Shown one piece after another: positions 25,851 to 34,654 of a stretch of 64,000 nt of DNA. The translations under genes and the position numbers were made by a program. The stretch covers positions 1-64,000 of the forward strand of contig NZ_JAHBCL010000013.1 in the NCBI RefSeq assembly GCF_018390735.1, given 5' to 3'. The stretch is from Fusibacter paucivorans. GTDB taxonomy: Bacteria > Bacillota > Clostridia > Peptostreptococcales > Acidaminobacteraceae. Position 1 is the stretch's first letter; each line of letters starts with the position of its first letter. The notes beneath the pieces are model-generated. The model ran no database searches. It saw nothing but the letters and a program-made list of their open reading frames with translations, and was not told where the DNA came from.

Positions 25851-26669
25851 TCACTTAAATTTCGTATTGAGTCCAGTGATTTCCATAATAATGCTTGCCG
25901 TTTCTTCGATTGCCTTGTTCGCGACGTTTATAATTGGGCAGCCTAACTGCTTATAAACGCGATCGGCATATTCAAGTTCTTGTAAGATGCGGTCGTAATT
26001 AGCGTATTCGACATCGGATGACAGCCCAAGGGCTTTTAGTCTTTCGATTCGGATCTCATTTAATTTTTCTGGACTGTTAGTCAGCCCGATCAGTTTGTGT
26101 TTCGGCACTTGGAAAATTTCTTTTGCAAGTGGTATTTCAGGCACCAGCGGGACATTGGCGACTTTGATATTCTTGTGGGACAGATACATGCTCAGTGGTG
26201 TCTTTGATGTCCTGCTGATACCGAGCAGTACCACGTCGGCATGTTTTAGCCCACGCATGTCCTTGCCGTCATCGTACTTGACGGCAAATTCAATTGCCGC
26301 TACCCGTTCGAAGTAATCATCATCGAGCTTATACATCGTCCCCGGCGTGGCCATTGGCTTATCGTCAAAGAACTGAGAAAACTGATCCAAGATCGGCGTC
26401 AGTATGTCGTGATACTGTATTTTAAAGCGATCGCACTCATCAATGATAATCCGTTTTAAATCGTCCATGACGGTTGTAAATAGAATAATTGACTTGTGCT
26501 TGGAGGCTTCGACGACAATTTCTTTAACAGCATCTGCATCCCTGACGTAATTGTACTTCTTAACGATATAATTTTTATTCAGATACTGATTCATTGCTGC
26601 CTTAGCAACGTGTGATGCGGTTTCACCCAGTGAATCAGATACTATAAAAACATAGTATTGATAATCCAT
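25851..26669 (-). CDS. ppsR: PPDK regulatory protein (kinase/pyrophosphorylase)
   Basis: DUF299/PSRP family, a bifunctional enzyme that inactivates PPDK by ADP-dependent phosphorylation of the swivel-loop Thr and reactivates it by Pi-dependent dephosphorylation. Seen: YYVFIVSDSLGETA at the N-terminus and the P-loop-like GISRTSKTPLS (about residue 155), followed by PLVPEIPLP-type region. About 272 residues, normal. The ATG at 26669 is preferred: GGGGGC lies 6 nt before it, while the ATG four codons upstream has no site. Next to ppdK, its target. Confidence 0.95.
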   Translation of the reverse strand: MDYQYYVFIVSDSLGETASHVAKAAMNQYLNKNYIVKKYNYVRDADAVKEIVVEASKHKSIILFTTVMDDLKRIIIDECDRFKIQYHDILTPILDQFSQFFDDKPMATPGTMYKLDDDYFERVAAIEFAVKYDDGKDMRGLKHADVVLLGISRTSKTPLSMYLSHKNIKVANVPLVPEIPLAKEIFQVPKHKLIGLTNSPEKLNEIRIERLKALGLSSDVEYANYDRILQELEYADRVYKQLGCPIINVANKAIEETASIIMEITGLNTKFK

Positions 26670-26825
26670 TTGTGCCCCCATTGTTTAATTTTTAGTGCTT
26701 ATACCCAAATTATAACATAATCACTAGTTTTTTAAATGTGATTACGCAATTTAGGGTGATATAAATTCTAAAAGATACAGCGTGCAAATGAAACAGAGAG
26801 CAGCTGTACAGAAGATTCATCGTAT

Positions 26826-28214
26826 TTAGAAACGCAGACGTTTTTGTATATAGTCTGTCAAGTCGGCTATTTTAACGCGTTCCTGTGTCATGGTGTCGCG
26901 ATCGCGAATGGTAACGCTTTCGTCTTCTTCTGATTCGAAATCATACGTAATACAGAAAGGCGTTCCAATTTCGTCGTGTCTTCGATAGCGCTTGCCGATG
27001 CTGCCGGAATCGTCAAAGTCAACATTAAAGTTTTCATTCAGCATGCTGAAAACTTCTTCCGCTTTATCGTTGAGCTTTTTAGAAAGCGGGAATATAGCCG
27101 CTTTAAACGGTGCCAAAGCCGGGTGAAACTTCATGACGATACGCGTTGTACCATCTTCAAGTTCTTCTTCATTAAAAGCATCGACCAAAAAGGCCAACGT
27201 TACACGGTCTGCTCCCAATGAAGGCTCAATACAGAATGGGACATACTTCTCATTGGTCATCGGATCTTGATATCTTAAATCGACGCCTGAATGTTCGATA
27301 TGCGCCTTGAGGTCAAAGTCAGTTCGGTCAGCAATACCCCAGAGTTCACCCCAGCCAAATGGGAATTTATATTCGATATCGGTGGTTGCATTGGAATAGT
27401 GCGATAACTCTTCTTGCTCGTGATCTCTGAACTTGACGTTATCAGCATTCATGCTGAGTCTTAAGAGCCAATTCATACAGAATTCTTTCCAGTAGGCAAA
27501 CCATTTGAGGTCTTCACCCGGTTCACAGAAAAATTCCAATTCCATTTGTTCGAATTCCCGCGTCCTAAAAGTAAAGTTCCCCGGTGTAATCTCGTTACGG
27601 AATGACTTACCGATTTGGCCGATGCCGAACGGTACCTTCTTTCTGGCAGCTCTTTGAACCGCTTTAAAATTGACAAATATGCCTTGTGCTGTTTCAGGTC
27701 TAAGGTAAATCTGTGTTGAAGAATCTTCAACGACACCTTGGAATGTTTTAAACATTAGGTTGAATTGTCGGATATTTGTAAAGTCATGTGAACCGCAGTT
27801 TTCACACTTGATGTCGTTCTCTGCAATAAACTGTTCCATGCGTTCATTGCCCCAAGCATCGATAGCTTCTGGCGTTTCACCTTTTGCGATCAGAAATTCT
27901 TCAATGAGTTTATCAGCGCGGTATCGCGTTTTACATTTTTTGCAGTCCATTAGCGGGTCATTAAAACCGCCGACGTGGCCTGATGCTACCCATGTTTGCG
28001 GATTCATAAGGATGGCGCTGTCGAGACCGACATTATAGGGTGATCCTTGAATAAACTTTTGCCACCAAGCGCGTTTAACATTGTTCTTAAGTTCCACGCC
28101 AAGCGGACCGTAATCCCACGTGTTAGCCAATCCACCATAAATATCAGAACCCGGAAAAATAAAACCCCTTGATTTTGCCAATGAAACGATTTTGTCCATG
28201 GTTACTTGCTTCAT
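26826..28214 (-). CDS. glyS: glycyl-tRNA synthetase (homodimeric type)
   Basis: Class II synthetase of the alpha2 type (GlyQS/GlyS), charging tRNA-Gly. Seen: [14 protein letters not shown] at the start, motif 2 region [28 protein letters not shown], and motif 3 region [19 protein letters not shown]...CENCG insertion is visible near residues 90-145. 462 residues is the normal length. GGGAGG precedes the ATG. Its leader is a T-box riboswitch with a glycine specifier, so it responds to uncharged tRNA-Gly. Confidence 0.97.
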   Translation of the reverse strand: MKQVTMDKIVSLAKSRGFIFPGSDIYGGLANTWDYGPLGVELKNNVKRAWWQKFIQGSPYNVGLDSAILMNPQTWVASGHVGGFNDPLMDCKKCKTRYRADKLIEEFLIAKGETPEAIDAWGNERMEQFIAENDIKCENCGSHDFTNIRQFNLMFKTFQGVVEDSSTQIYLRPETAQGIFVNFKAVQRAARKKVPFGIGQIGKSFRNEITPGNFTFRTREFEQMELEFFCEPGEDLKWFAYWKEFCMNWLLRLSMNADNVKFRDHEQEELSHYSNATTDIEYKFPFGWGELWGIADRTDFDLKAHIEHSGVDLRYQDPMTNEKYVPFCIEPSLGADRVTLAFLVDAFNEEELEDGTTRIVMKFHPALAPFKAAIFPLSKKLNDKAEEVFSMLNENFNVDFDDSGSIGKRYRRHDEIGTPFCITYDFESEEDESVTIRDRDTMTQERVKIADLTDYIQKRLRF

Positions 28215-28339
28215 ATAAAAGCCTCCCTATCCTCTTTCTTCTTTAAAATGTACGTTGATAACATGATCGGTGTCATAAGTTGCATTTTCACGGTAAAATA
28301 ACGATAAGAATACCCAACGTTTAAATTTTCTTTCAAAAA

Positions 28340-28534
28340 TAAAAAAACTTCCATCCCTACATTACGTAGGGACGAAAGATTTCCGCGGTTCCACCCTTAT
28401 TGGCATTAAGCCCACTTGCTCATGTATTAACTCCAAAGCGCCTTCAGTGTTGATTCCTGTCAATTTCCACCAGCCATTGACTCGCTATAAGGAACGCTCA
28501 CTTACTACTCTTTATCAACGTCACCGATATATTT
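28340..28534 (-). promoter_or_regulatory. T-box leader of glyS (tRNA-Gly sensing)
   Basis: The minus strand carries the T-box AAGGGTGGAACCGCGG (28383-28398), Stem I elements (GAGTAGTAAGTGAG, AGCGAGTCAATGGCTGGTGG) and a specifier loop with CTGAAGGCGCTTTGGAG, in which GGC is a glycine codon. A terminator hairpin CCCTAC / GTAGGG with T7 (28341-28372) follows. Uncharged tRNA-Gly would stabilise the antiterminator. Confidence 0.95.
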
Positions 28535-28540
28535 TTAATG

Positions 28541-28569
28541 ATTTTAACATAAAAAAGTTGCGCTGTAAA
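28541..28569 (-). promoter_or_regulatory. glyS leader promoter
   Basis: TTTACA (28564-28569), 17 bp, TAAAAT (28541-28546) on the minus strand; start about 28534, at the 5' end of the T-box leader. Confidence 0.75.
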
Positions 28570-28623
28570 TAGTTTAATACTGTAATTCACTTAAGCCATA
28601 TATTGCAAAATAAATTTAGCAGC

Positions 28624-29166
28624 TTAGCTTTGATACCATTCGTCTTTTTCTTCATCGTTTTTTTCAACAGTTTCTTCTGGATATATTTCTGTTGCTTCTT
28701 CATCTGATTCTTCGGATTCTTCTGTTTTATGACTTTTAAAGACTTGGTCAAACTTTTCTTGTGTAAATTCATTGATGTTGACGATATCGCCGTCTTCTTT
28801 GACAATCTTAATCGTACATCCGGTTGCGACGGCTGCAATAATGCCCGCTACGGTTGGCACTGTAAAAATAACAGCTGTTAATGCGCCAGCAACAACGGGA
28901 ATATCCAATACTTTTCGATCATTGCGTTCAATGATAATTTGTGTCACGATGCCCTCGTTGACAAGTGCTTTTAATTTGTTGACAATTTCTTGGCCGTTGA
29001 GTCTGCGGTCAGCTTTTGGTTCTGAAGTTTCTGTCTTTAAATCCTCCATATATACCAGTGCTTTTAGGATATCGCCATCACAAGCTTCAAGTGCTTCTTT
29101 CGCTTCTTTATAAGTTGCGCCGGTACGGTTGATAATTTCGTCTACCATTTCAAGTGTAATTTGCAT
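28624..29166 (-). CDS. UBA-like / DUF4342 domain protein
   Basis: A 180-residue protein with an N-terminal UBA/TS-N-like helical bundle (residues 1-42: EIINRTGATYKEAKEALEACDGD), a DUF4342 middle (about 57-135) with a hydrophobic VVAGALTAVIFTVPTVAGIIAA stretch that may be membrane-associated, and a Glu-rich tail. The combination is common in Clostridia; function unknown. GAGGTGATC lies just before the ATG. It stands between recO and the glyS T-box leader. The UBA-like part resembles elongation factor Ts, so it could bind a translation component, but that is a guess. Confidence 0.8.
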   Translation of the reverse strand: MQITLEMVDEIINRTGATYKEAKEALEACDGDILKALVYMEDLKTETSEPKADRRLNGQEIVNKLKALVNEGIVTQIIIERNDRKVLDIPVVAGALTAVIFTVPTVAGIIAAVATGCTIKIVKEDGDIVNINEFTQEKFDQVFKSHKTEESEESDEEATEIYPEETVEKNDEEKDEWYQS

Positions 29167-29332
29167 TTGATCACCTCATTTTAATCATTACGATTCATCG
29201 TCGCCCTATATGTACTATGAATCGGTTTTTATAAGTTTCATTGATTGCTTATCCATATTATATCACTCGTCTGTTAATAAAAAACCTGGATTCCTAAACC
29301 TTAGTTGAATTTTAATGAAATCTTAATGCATC

Positions 29333-30079
29333 TTATTCAATGAGAGAATTGAGAAAATCCAGGGCATTTATTTTATATATTTGATTATGATATTGATGAT
29401 AGGACTCAAACAGATTGATTAATTTTGATAAATAGCCTTCATGTATTTTCGTTTTGGCACTAATGCGGATGTCTTTGATATGCAAATAGTTGATGACATC
29501 AATAAAGGCGCGATTTAGCTTGGTTACCTGTTTACCTTCCTTACGGCAGTGTTCACAAATGAGTCCGCCGTCTTCAATGGAGAAATAAAAATCGTCTATT
29601 TCAGATTGACAGACTGTACATTGATTACTTAAGTTAGGAAAGTGTCCAGTAAACTGTGTGAGTTTAATCAGATAGGCGCAGCGCATGATCCGATAATTGC
29701 CTTGCTGCTTTGCCAAGAGATCAATGATTTCTGCCAGAAGCTGAAAGTGTTCGATGTCAGACATATTGTCTCGAATGGTATAATTGCAAAGTTCCAGAAA
29801 ATAATAGCCATATGCCAGCGTATTTAAGTCATCCGTAATGCGAAAATGTGAATCATAAATGCTTACGTTCTGAACTTTAGGTGTCTTTGACTTTGTATTA
29901 AGGACAAACTGACCAAATACAAATGGTTTTGAAGCTGCTGCCAAATGATTGCGCGAACTCTTTGCGCCCATGGCAACAGCTTCCATTTTTCCGGCTTTTT
30001 TTGTAAAGAGCGTCAGAAATATATCATTGTTTTGTGCCTTCACCGTTTTAATCACGATGGCATCGGTTTCAAAGTACAT
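29333..30079 (-). CDS. recO: DNA repair protein RecO
   Basis: RecO loads RecA onto SSB-coated single-stranded DNA in the RecFOR pathway. Seen: N-terminal OB fold (ETDAIVIKTVKAQNNDIFLTLFT), AKSSRN, and the zinc site CTVCQSE...CEHCRKEG (about residues 151-180). 248 residues is normal. GAGGG precedes the ATG. Located between era/mgtE and glyS, the usual Firmicute neighbourhood. Confidence 0.95.
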   Translation of the reverse strand: MYFETDAIVIKTVKAQNNDIFLTLFTKKAGKMEAVAMGAKSSRNHLAAASKPFVFGQFVLNTKSKTPKVQNVSIYDSHFRITDDLNTLAYGYYFLELCNYTIRDNMSDIEHFQLLAEIIDLLAKQQGNYRIMRCAYLIKLTQFTGHFPNLSNQCTVCQSEIDDFYFSIEDGGLICEHCRKEGKQVTKLNRAFIDVINYLHIKDIRISAKTKIHEGYLSKLINLFESYHQYHNQIYKINALDFLNSLIE

Positions 30080-30199
30080 TGCTGCCCTCTTTGCTTTCTT
30101 ATCGAAAGGTTTTCAAATCGCTTAAGATCTGCGAAAAAAACGCAATAGATTTGTATAAAATACGTATTAGGTCTGCGTAAAATGCGTATTGGATCTGCA

Positions 30200-31570
30200 T
30201 TATAAGTTAGCAATCATCATGGTTGCCAGCGTGAAGTAGATGGTTAAACCAGTGAGGTCAATCGTCGTCGTAATAAATGGTGCTGATGCAACCGCCGGAT
30301 CAACGCCGATGCGCTTAAAGATTAACGGCACGATTGTGCCGATGGTAGCAGCTGTAACCATATTGGCGCACATTGAAATGCCGACGATAATGGCAATATG
30401 ATATTCAGCATGCATAAAGAGTGCCGCAGTACCGACGATTATCGCACAAAACATACCGACGAGCATACCGACAGAGATTTCGTGAATAAGTGTTCTTAAG
30501 ATATCGGCACCTTCAATCATATGTGTTGCTATATTTCGGACAGTGATGGTAGAAGACTGGGTTCCGACGTTCCCGCCCATTCCTGCCAGTAACGGCATGA
30601 ACATCGCCAGTGATGCATTAGCGCTAATGGTCGTTTGATAAGATGCCAGCACTTTTGCTGAAAGCAAACCGCCAAAGATCGTAATAACCAACCATGGCAG
30701 TCTTGAACGAACGGAGTTTTTAACACGATCAAACAGTGTGTCGTCGTGTTCGTATACTTCTTCGTCGGAAGTACCGGCAAATTTATAGATATCTTCTGTT
30801 GCCTCTTCTTCAATGACATCCAAGACGTCATCAATGGTAATGATCCCGTGCATCACATTCCCATTATCCACGACTGGAACTGCTAAGAGGTCATATTTGG
30901 AAACAATGCGTGCAACTTCTTCCTGATCGTCGTTTATATTCACCGTAATGACATTTTCGTTCATTACAGATTCAACCGAACGATTCGGTGAGGCAATGAT
31001 CAGCTCTCTTAGGGAAATAACCCCTACTAAGCGCTCAGCATCGTCTACGACATATATATAGTAGATTGTTTCCGCATCCGGCGCAATGGCACGGAGAGTT
31101 TCAATCGCATAGTAAATGGAATAGTCTTTTTGAATGGACACGTAGTCCTTCGTCATGATCCCGCCGGCAGTATCTTCTTCATAAAGAAGCAGGTCTTTGA
31201 CATCAGCAGCATCCTCGTAATCGAGGAATGCGATAATTTCTTTCTGACGGCTTTCCGGCAGTTCGTTAAGTTTATCGACAATATCATCTTGCGACATTAA
31301 GTCGAGGAGTGTTACTTTCTTTTCATAAGTCAATGCTTTAATGAGTTCACTAAAGTCATCGGAGTTCAATTCTTCAAGAACTTCGGTTGCTTTTTCATCC
31401 GTTAGCAAGCCGAAAACTTGACGCTGCTCATCGGATTCGAGGTTTTCCAGAACCTCTGCAATGTCAGCAGCATGCATGGCGTCGAGATAGTTATGAAGGC
31501 CAATGTCATCGTGTTTTTCTATTAGCGCTTCTATCCTTGATAAATATTCATAAAACATCAACAAACCCAT
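30200..31570 (-). CDS. mgtE: magnesium transporter MgtE
   Basis: Mg2+ channel. N-terminal alpha-superhelical domain (ADIAEVLENLESDEQ), two CBS domains (about 140-260; YAIETLRAIAPDAETIYYIYVVD), a connecting helix, and five C-terminal membrane helices with PLLAGMGGNVGTQSSTITVR, the pore signature. 456 residues is normal. AGGAGGTG is 6 nt before the ATG. It sits 35 bp downstream of era in the same direction, probably in the era-cdd operon. No M-box riboswitch is seen. Confidence 0.95.
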   Translation of the reverse strand: MGLLMFYEYLSRIEALIEKHDDIGLHNYLDAMHAADIAEVLENLESDEQRQVFGLLTDEKATEVLEELNSDDFSELIKALTYEKKVTLLDLMSQDDIVDKLNELPESRQKEIIAFLDYEDAADVKDLLLYEEDTAGGIMTKDYVSIQKDYSIYYAIETLRAIAPDAETIYYIYVVDDAERLVGVISLRELIIASPNRSVESVMNENVITVNINDDQEEVARIVSKYDLLAVPVVDNGNVMHGIITIDDVLDVIEEEATEDIYKFAGTSDEEVYEHDDTLFDRVKNSVRSRLPWLVITIFGGLLSAKVLASYQTTISANASLAMFMPLLAGMGGNVGTQSSTITVRNIATHMIEGADILRTLIHEISVGMLVGMFCAIIVGTAALFMHAEYHIAIIVGISMCANMVTAATIGTIVPLIFKRIGVDPAVASAPFITTTIDLTGLTIYFTLATMMIANL

Positions 31571-31605
31571 GTTGCCACCTCCTATTTAAATCATATTTTT
31601 TATGG

Positions 31606-32496
31606 CTATTCTTTATAGCCATAATTCTTTAAGAGCCCTGTGTGATCACGCCACCCCTCTCTTACTTTGACCCATAACTGGAGATTGACTTTTGTACGCA
31701 GAAATCGTTCAATTTCTTCACGTGCACTCTTGCCAATGCCCTTCAATTTGCGGCCGTTCTTGCCAATGATAATGCCTTTATGTGAATTTTTTTCACAAAT
31801 AATGTTCGCTTCAATGTCAATAATATCCTTGTTCGGTCGCTGTTTAAAGCTTTGAATTTCAACGGCGACACCATGCGGCACTTCTTCATCCAAGTACCGA
31901 AGCAGTTTTTCACGGATAATCTCTGAGACGATAGTGCGCTCGGTTTGATCTGTCATTGTGTCTGTTGGATAGTAAGGCGGACCGGCAGGTAGACTCTCTT
32001 TAATAGAAGCAATCAGTGCATCGACGCCTTTTTGGTTGATGGCAGACAAACCGATCACATCAATAACAAAATCAAATGCGCAATAAGTGTCATAAATGGT
32101 TTTAAACGCTTCTGGCGTTATCAAATCCGTTTTATTAATGGCTAAAATAACCTTTGTCTTTGACGTTTTGACTAAATCAATAAGATACTGATCACCGGGG
32201 CCTATTTTCAAAGATTCATCCACCATTAGAATGACGACATCGACGTCTTTCATGGCACTGATGGCGCTGTTTACCATAATATCGCCGAGTTTATTTTTAG
32301 GCTTGTGAATACCGGGGGTATCGACAAAAATAATCTGACTGTCTTCATCGTTATACATCGCCGTTATCTTATGACGCGTCGTTTGGGGCTTGTCCGACAT
32401 AATGGCAATTTTCTCGCCGATGATACCGTTTAATAGTGTTGATTTACCGACATTTGGTCTTCCGATAATGGTGACGAAACCGGATTTAAACGTCAT
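31606..32496 (-). CDS. era: GTPase Era
   Basis: Essential GTPase that binds the 3' end of 16S rRNA during 30S assembly. G1 GRPNVGKSTLLN, G3 DTPGIHKPKN, G4 NKTD, and a C-terminal KH domain (IIGKNGRKLKGIGKSAREEIE). 296 residues from the ATG at 32496, chosen because GGAGG lies 4 nt before it and the family begins about eight residues before G1; the open frame extends 20 codons further without support. Confidence 0.97.
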   Translation of the reverse strand: MTFKSGFVTIIGRPNVGKSTLLNGIIGEKIAIMSDKPQTTRHKITAMYNDEDSQIIFVDTPGIHKPKNKLGDIMVNSAISAMKDVDVVILMVDESLKIGPGDQYLIDLVKTSKTKVILAINKTDLITPEAFKTIYDTYCAFDFVIDVIGLSAINQKGVDALIASIKESLPAGPPYYPTDTMTDQTERTIVSEIIREKLLRYLDEEVPHGVAVEIQSFKQRPNKDIIDIEANIICEKNSHKGIIIGKNGRKLKGIGKSAREEIERFLRTKVNLQLWVKVREGWRDHTGLLKNYGYKE

Positions 32497-32586
32497 AGAT
32501 CCTCCGTTTCTCAATGGCTGCCGCAGCAGCGCTGCTTGCATACTACATTTGCACAATAGGCAATGATTTTGTGTTTAGCTACTTTG

Positions 32587-32976
32587 TTATTTGATATCAA
32601 TCTGTGTAAAAGAATGCGGCAATAAGTCATCAATTTTATAGACTTCATAATCATAATCCTTACTAATAATGATGTCAATATCTTTTGAGAACTCAACAAT
32701 GACTTGTCGGCAGATACCGCAAGGATAGGTGTAATCATGGCTCGAAGACACAATGGCAATTGCGGTAAAGTCGTGCTCACCTTCTGATATTGCTTTAAAA
32801 ATGGCGGTTCGTTCAGCGCAGTTAGTAGCGCCAAATGATGCAATTTCAATATTACAGCCGGTATAAACCTTGCCGCTCTTCGTCAGAAGCGCCGCACCGA
32901 CTTTGAATTTAGAATACGGCACATAGGCCATTTCAGCTGCTTCATATGCCTTTTCAACTAAAGCTTTGTAGTCCAT
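32587..32976 (-). CDS. cdd: cytidine deaminase
   Basis: Deaminates cytidine and deoxycytidine for pyrimidine salvage. Zinc site CAERTAIFKA and YPCGICRQVI are the HAE/CAE...PCxxC signature; TGCNIE is conserved. 129 residues from the ATG at 32976, which has AGGAGG 7 nt upstream; the frame runs ten codons further. The ybeY-cdd-era order is standard, though dgkA, usually between ybeY and cdd, is missing here and a DUF3048 lipoprotein stands in its place. Confidence 0.96.
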   Translation of the reverse strand: MDYKALVEKAYEAAEMAYVPYSKFKVGAALLTKSGKVYTGCNIEIASFGATNCAERTAIFKAISEGEHDFTAIAIVSSSHDYTYPCGICRQVIVEFSKDIDIIISKDYDYEVYKIDDLLPHSFTQIDIK

Positions 32977-33002
32977 GATTTGCCTCCTAGATGTATTGTG
33001 TA

Positions 33003-34157
33003 TCAAGGTGAAACCGTTTCAGTTTTGCCTTTTGGCATTATCTGAAACCACGTTTTACCCGGATTAAGCTTAATGGCATTGTTATCTGCATCTTTAAAAT
33101 AGGTAGTTGCATATGAATCTGCTTTTGACCATGTAACAGGGATTCCTTTTCCGCCAGTGTAATACATACCCTTCCCTTCACCGACTAATCCCAGTTGTAA
33201 ACGCCCTTCGCTGTCGAGCACTTTTTGACTGGCGTACTGCACGAGAATATTGGTTGCATACAGCTGTTCACCGGTATCCTCATCAATATGCGGTTTGCCG
33301 TTTGTATGACGCATATAAAGTGTTGTCTCAGGATCATAAACATAGGTTGTAAAATAACCTACTTTATCAGAAGATGTGGGTGCTTTATATAAAAACTTGA
33401 TGGTATTGGCATCCGTACCATCTTTCGGGATGAGAAACGCATCGTTAAAATCAAGAAAGTCAATGTCTACTTTTTCATAGTATTGTCTGCGATTAGCATC
33501 TTTGATCAGTGTGCTTGCTTCGGTGTACATATTGTGTGGGATCTTCTTGTGCGATTCACGATGAAAGGCGCCGCTGGATAGACCGTCAATATCTGCCATT
33601 TTATAGGTTTTTATATCACTGAGCGCCTGCATGGAACCACCGACGTGAACATAATACGGATTGTATTCAAGCGCCTTTTGTAGATAATAGGGCCTTGCAC
33701 TTCGAACAGGACCAATATGTTCCGGTTGGCTGCTGTAGAAAATCCCCATGTACCTTGTAATAAGACCTTCTACCAGCATTTCATAGGCAACATCGGCTTC
33801 AATAAGTCCCGCTTGAGGACGGGCACTATATTGGTTGTCGAGCATAACGGCAATCGGTCTTCCCAGTGTCCCCGCTTCAACATATTCACCTGTTAAGGGA
33901 TTGATGATCCCATCATTTTCGCTGGTGTTGATTTCATCAGCAACTGTACTTTCATCTAATTCATCTTCAACTTCATTCTCAACTGTATTTTCAAGATCTG
34001 TATCAATCGTCTCGGGAACAGTCTCAGCAAGATCAGCTTTATTGTTTTCACTAAGTGTTGCGGCAGCAGGTGCGCTGATCTCGTTATTTGACTGGCACGC
34101 TGTTAAAATCATGATGCCCAATATCAGGCACAGCCATAATCGTAATCGCTTTTTCAA
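33003..34157 (-). CDS. DUF3048 (YerB-like) lipoprotein
   Basis: A 384-residue exported lipoprotein: signal peptide with lipobox LTAC (Cys near residue 21), an acidic low-complexity linker to about 80, then the DUF3048 domain (RPIAVMLDNQYSARPQAGLIEADVAYEML, then GPVRSARPYY). Bacillus YerB is the model; function unknown, a periplasmic-side cell-wall role is possible. The start codon is TTG (34155-34157) with AGGAGG 7 nt upstream. It lies 27 bp from ybeY on one side and 27 bp from cdd on the other, so it is part of the operon. Confidence 0.88.
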   Translation of the reverse strand: MKKRLRLWLCLILGIMILTACQSNNEISAPAAATLSENNKADLAETVPETIDTDLENTVENEVEDELDESTVADEINTSENDGIINPLTGEYVEAGTLGRPIAVMLDNQYSARPQAGLIEADVAYEMLVEGLITRYMGIFYSSQPEHIGPVRSARPYYLQKALEYNPYYVHVGGSMQALSDIKTYKMADIDGLSSGAFHRESHKKIPHNMYTEASTLIKDANRRQYYEKVDIDFLDFNDAFLIPKDGTDANTIKFLYKAPTSSDKVGYFTTYVYDPETTLYMRHTNGKPHIDEDTGEQLYATNILVQYASQKVLDSEGRLQLGLVGEGKGMYYTGGKGIPVTWSKADSYATTYFKDADNNAIKLNPGKTWFQIMPKGKTETVSP

Positions 34158-34183
34158 GTGTGAACCTCCTATGTGTCAATGCG

Positions 34184-34654
34184 TTATTTAAAAATACCTA
34201 GATGCTTTAAAGCACTTTTCTCTTTCTCGCGCATGATACGCTTGTCGGTTTCTTCCATATGGTCGCACCCCAACAAATGCAGGACACTGTGTACGACGAG
34301 ATAAAAAATTTCGCGTTCAAGTGAATGACCAAAGGATTCAGCCTGCTGGGAGGCTTGTTCAAGAGAAATAACGATATCCCCTAAATAGAGAAAGACCGGC
34401 ATGTCACTTAGCGCATAGAGATCATCGTACTGTGGGAAAGACAGTACGTCTGTCGGTGTATCCTTTTGGCGGTATTCGGCGTTGAGCGCTTGAATGCCAA
34501 CATTGTCGGTGAACAGCACACTGACTTCACCATCGACATCAAAGCCTTCTTGTTCAAGAACTGCCGAAACAACTTCTTCAATCCGTGCATTAATGAATGC
34601 CGGCAATGCTAGTTCGGTTTCGTTTGACAGTTCAATATTCATCTTATGCTTCAT
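34184..34654 (-). CDS. ybeY: endoribonuclease YbeY
   Basis: Metal-dependent RNase in 16S rRNA 3'-end maturation and ribosome quality control. The zinc motif HSVLHLLGCDH (HxxxHxxxxxH) and TDVLSFP are diagnostic; 156 residues is normal. The start is uncertain: ATG at 34654 overlaps the pgpH stop by 11 nt with a weak AGG site, or ATG at 34642 lies one base after that stop. Either way it is coupled to pgpH. Confidence 0.96.
   Translation of the reverse strand: MKHKMNIELSNETELALPAFINARIEEVVSAVLEQEGFDVDGEVSVLFTDNVGIQALNAEYRQKDTPTDVLSFPQYDDLYALSDMPVFLYLGDIVISLEQASQQAESFGHSLEREIFYLVVHSVLHLLGCDHMEETDKRIMREKEKSALKHLGIFK

Noticed and set aside
31387-31632. Plus-strand ORF at mgtE/era junction
   Set aside because: Antisense shadow of mgtE, no site.
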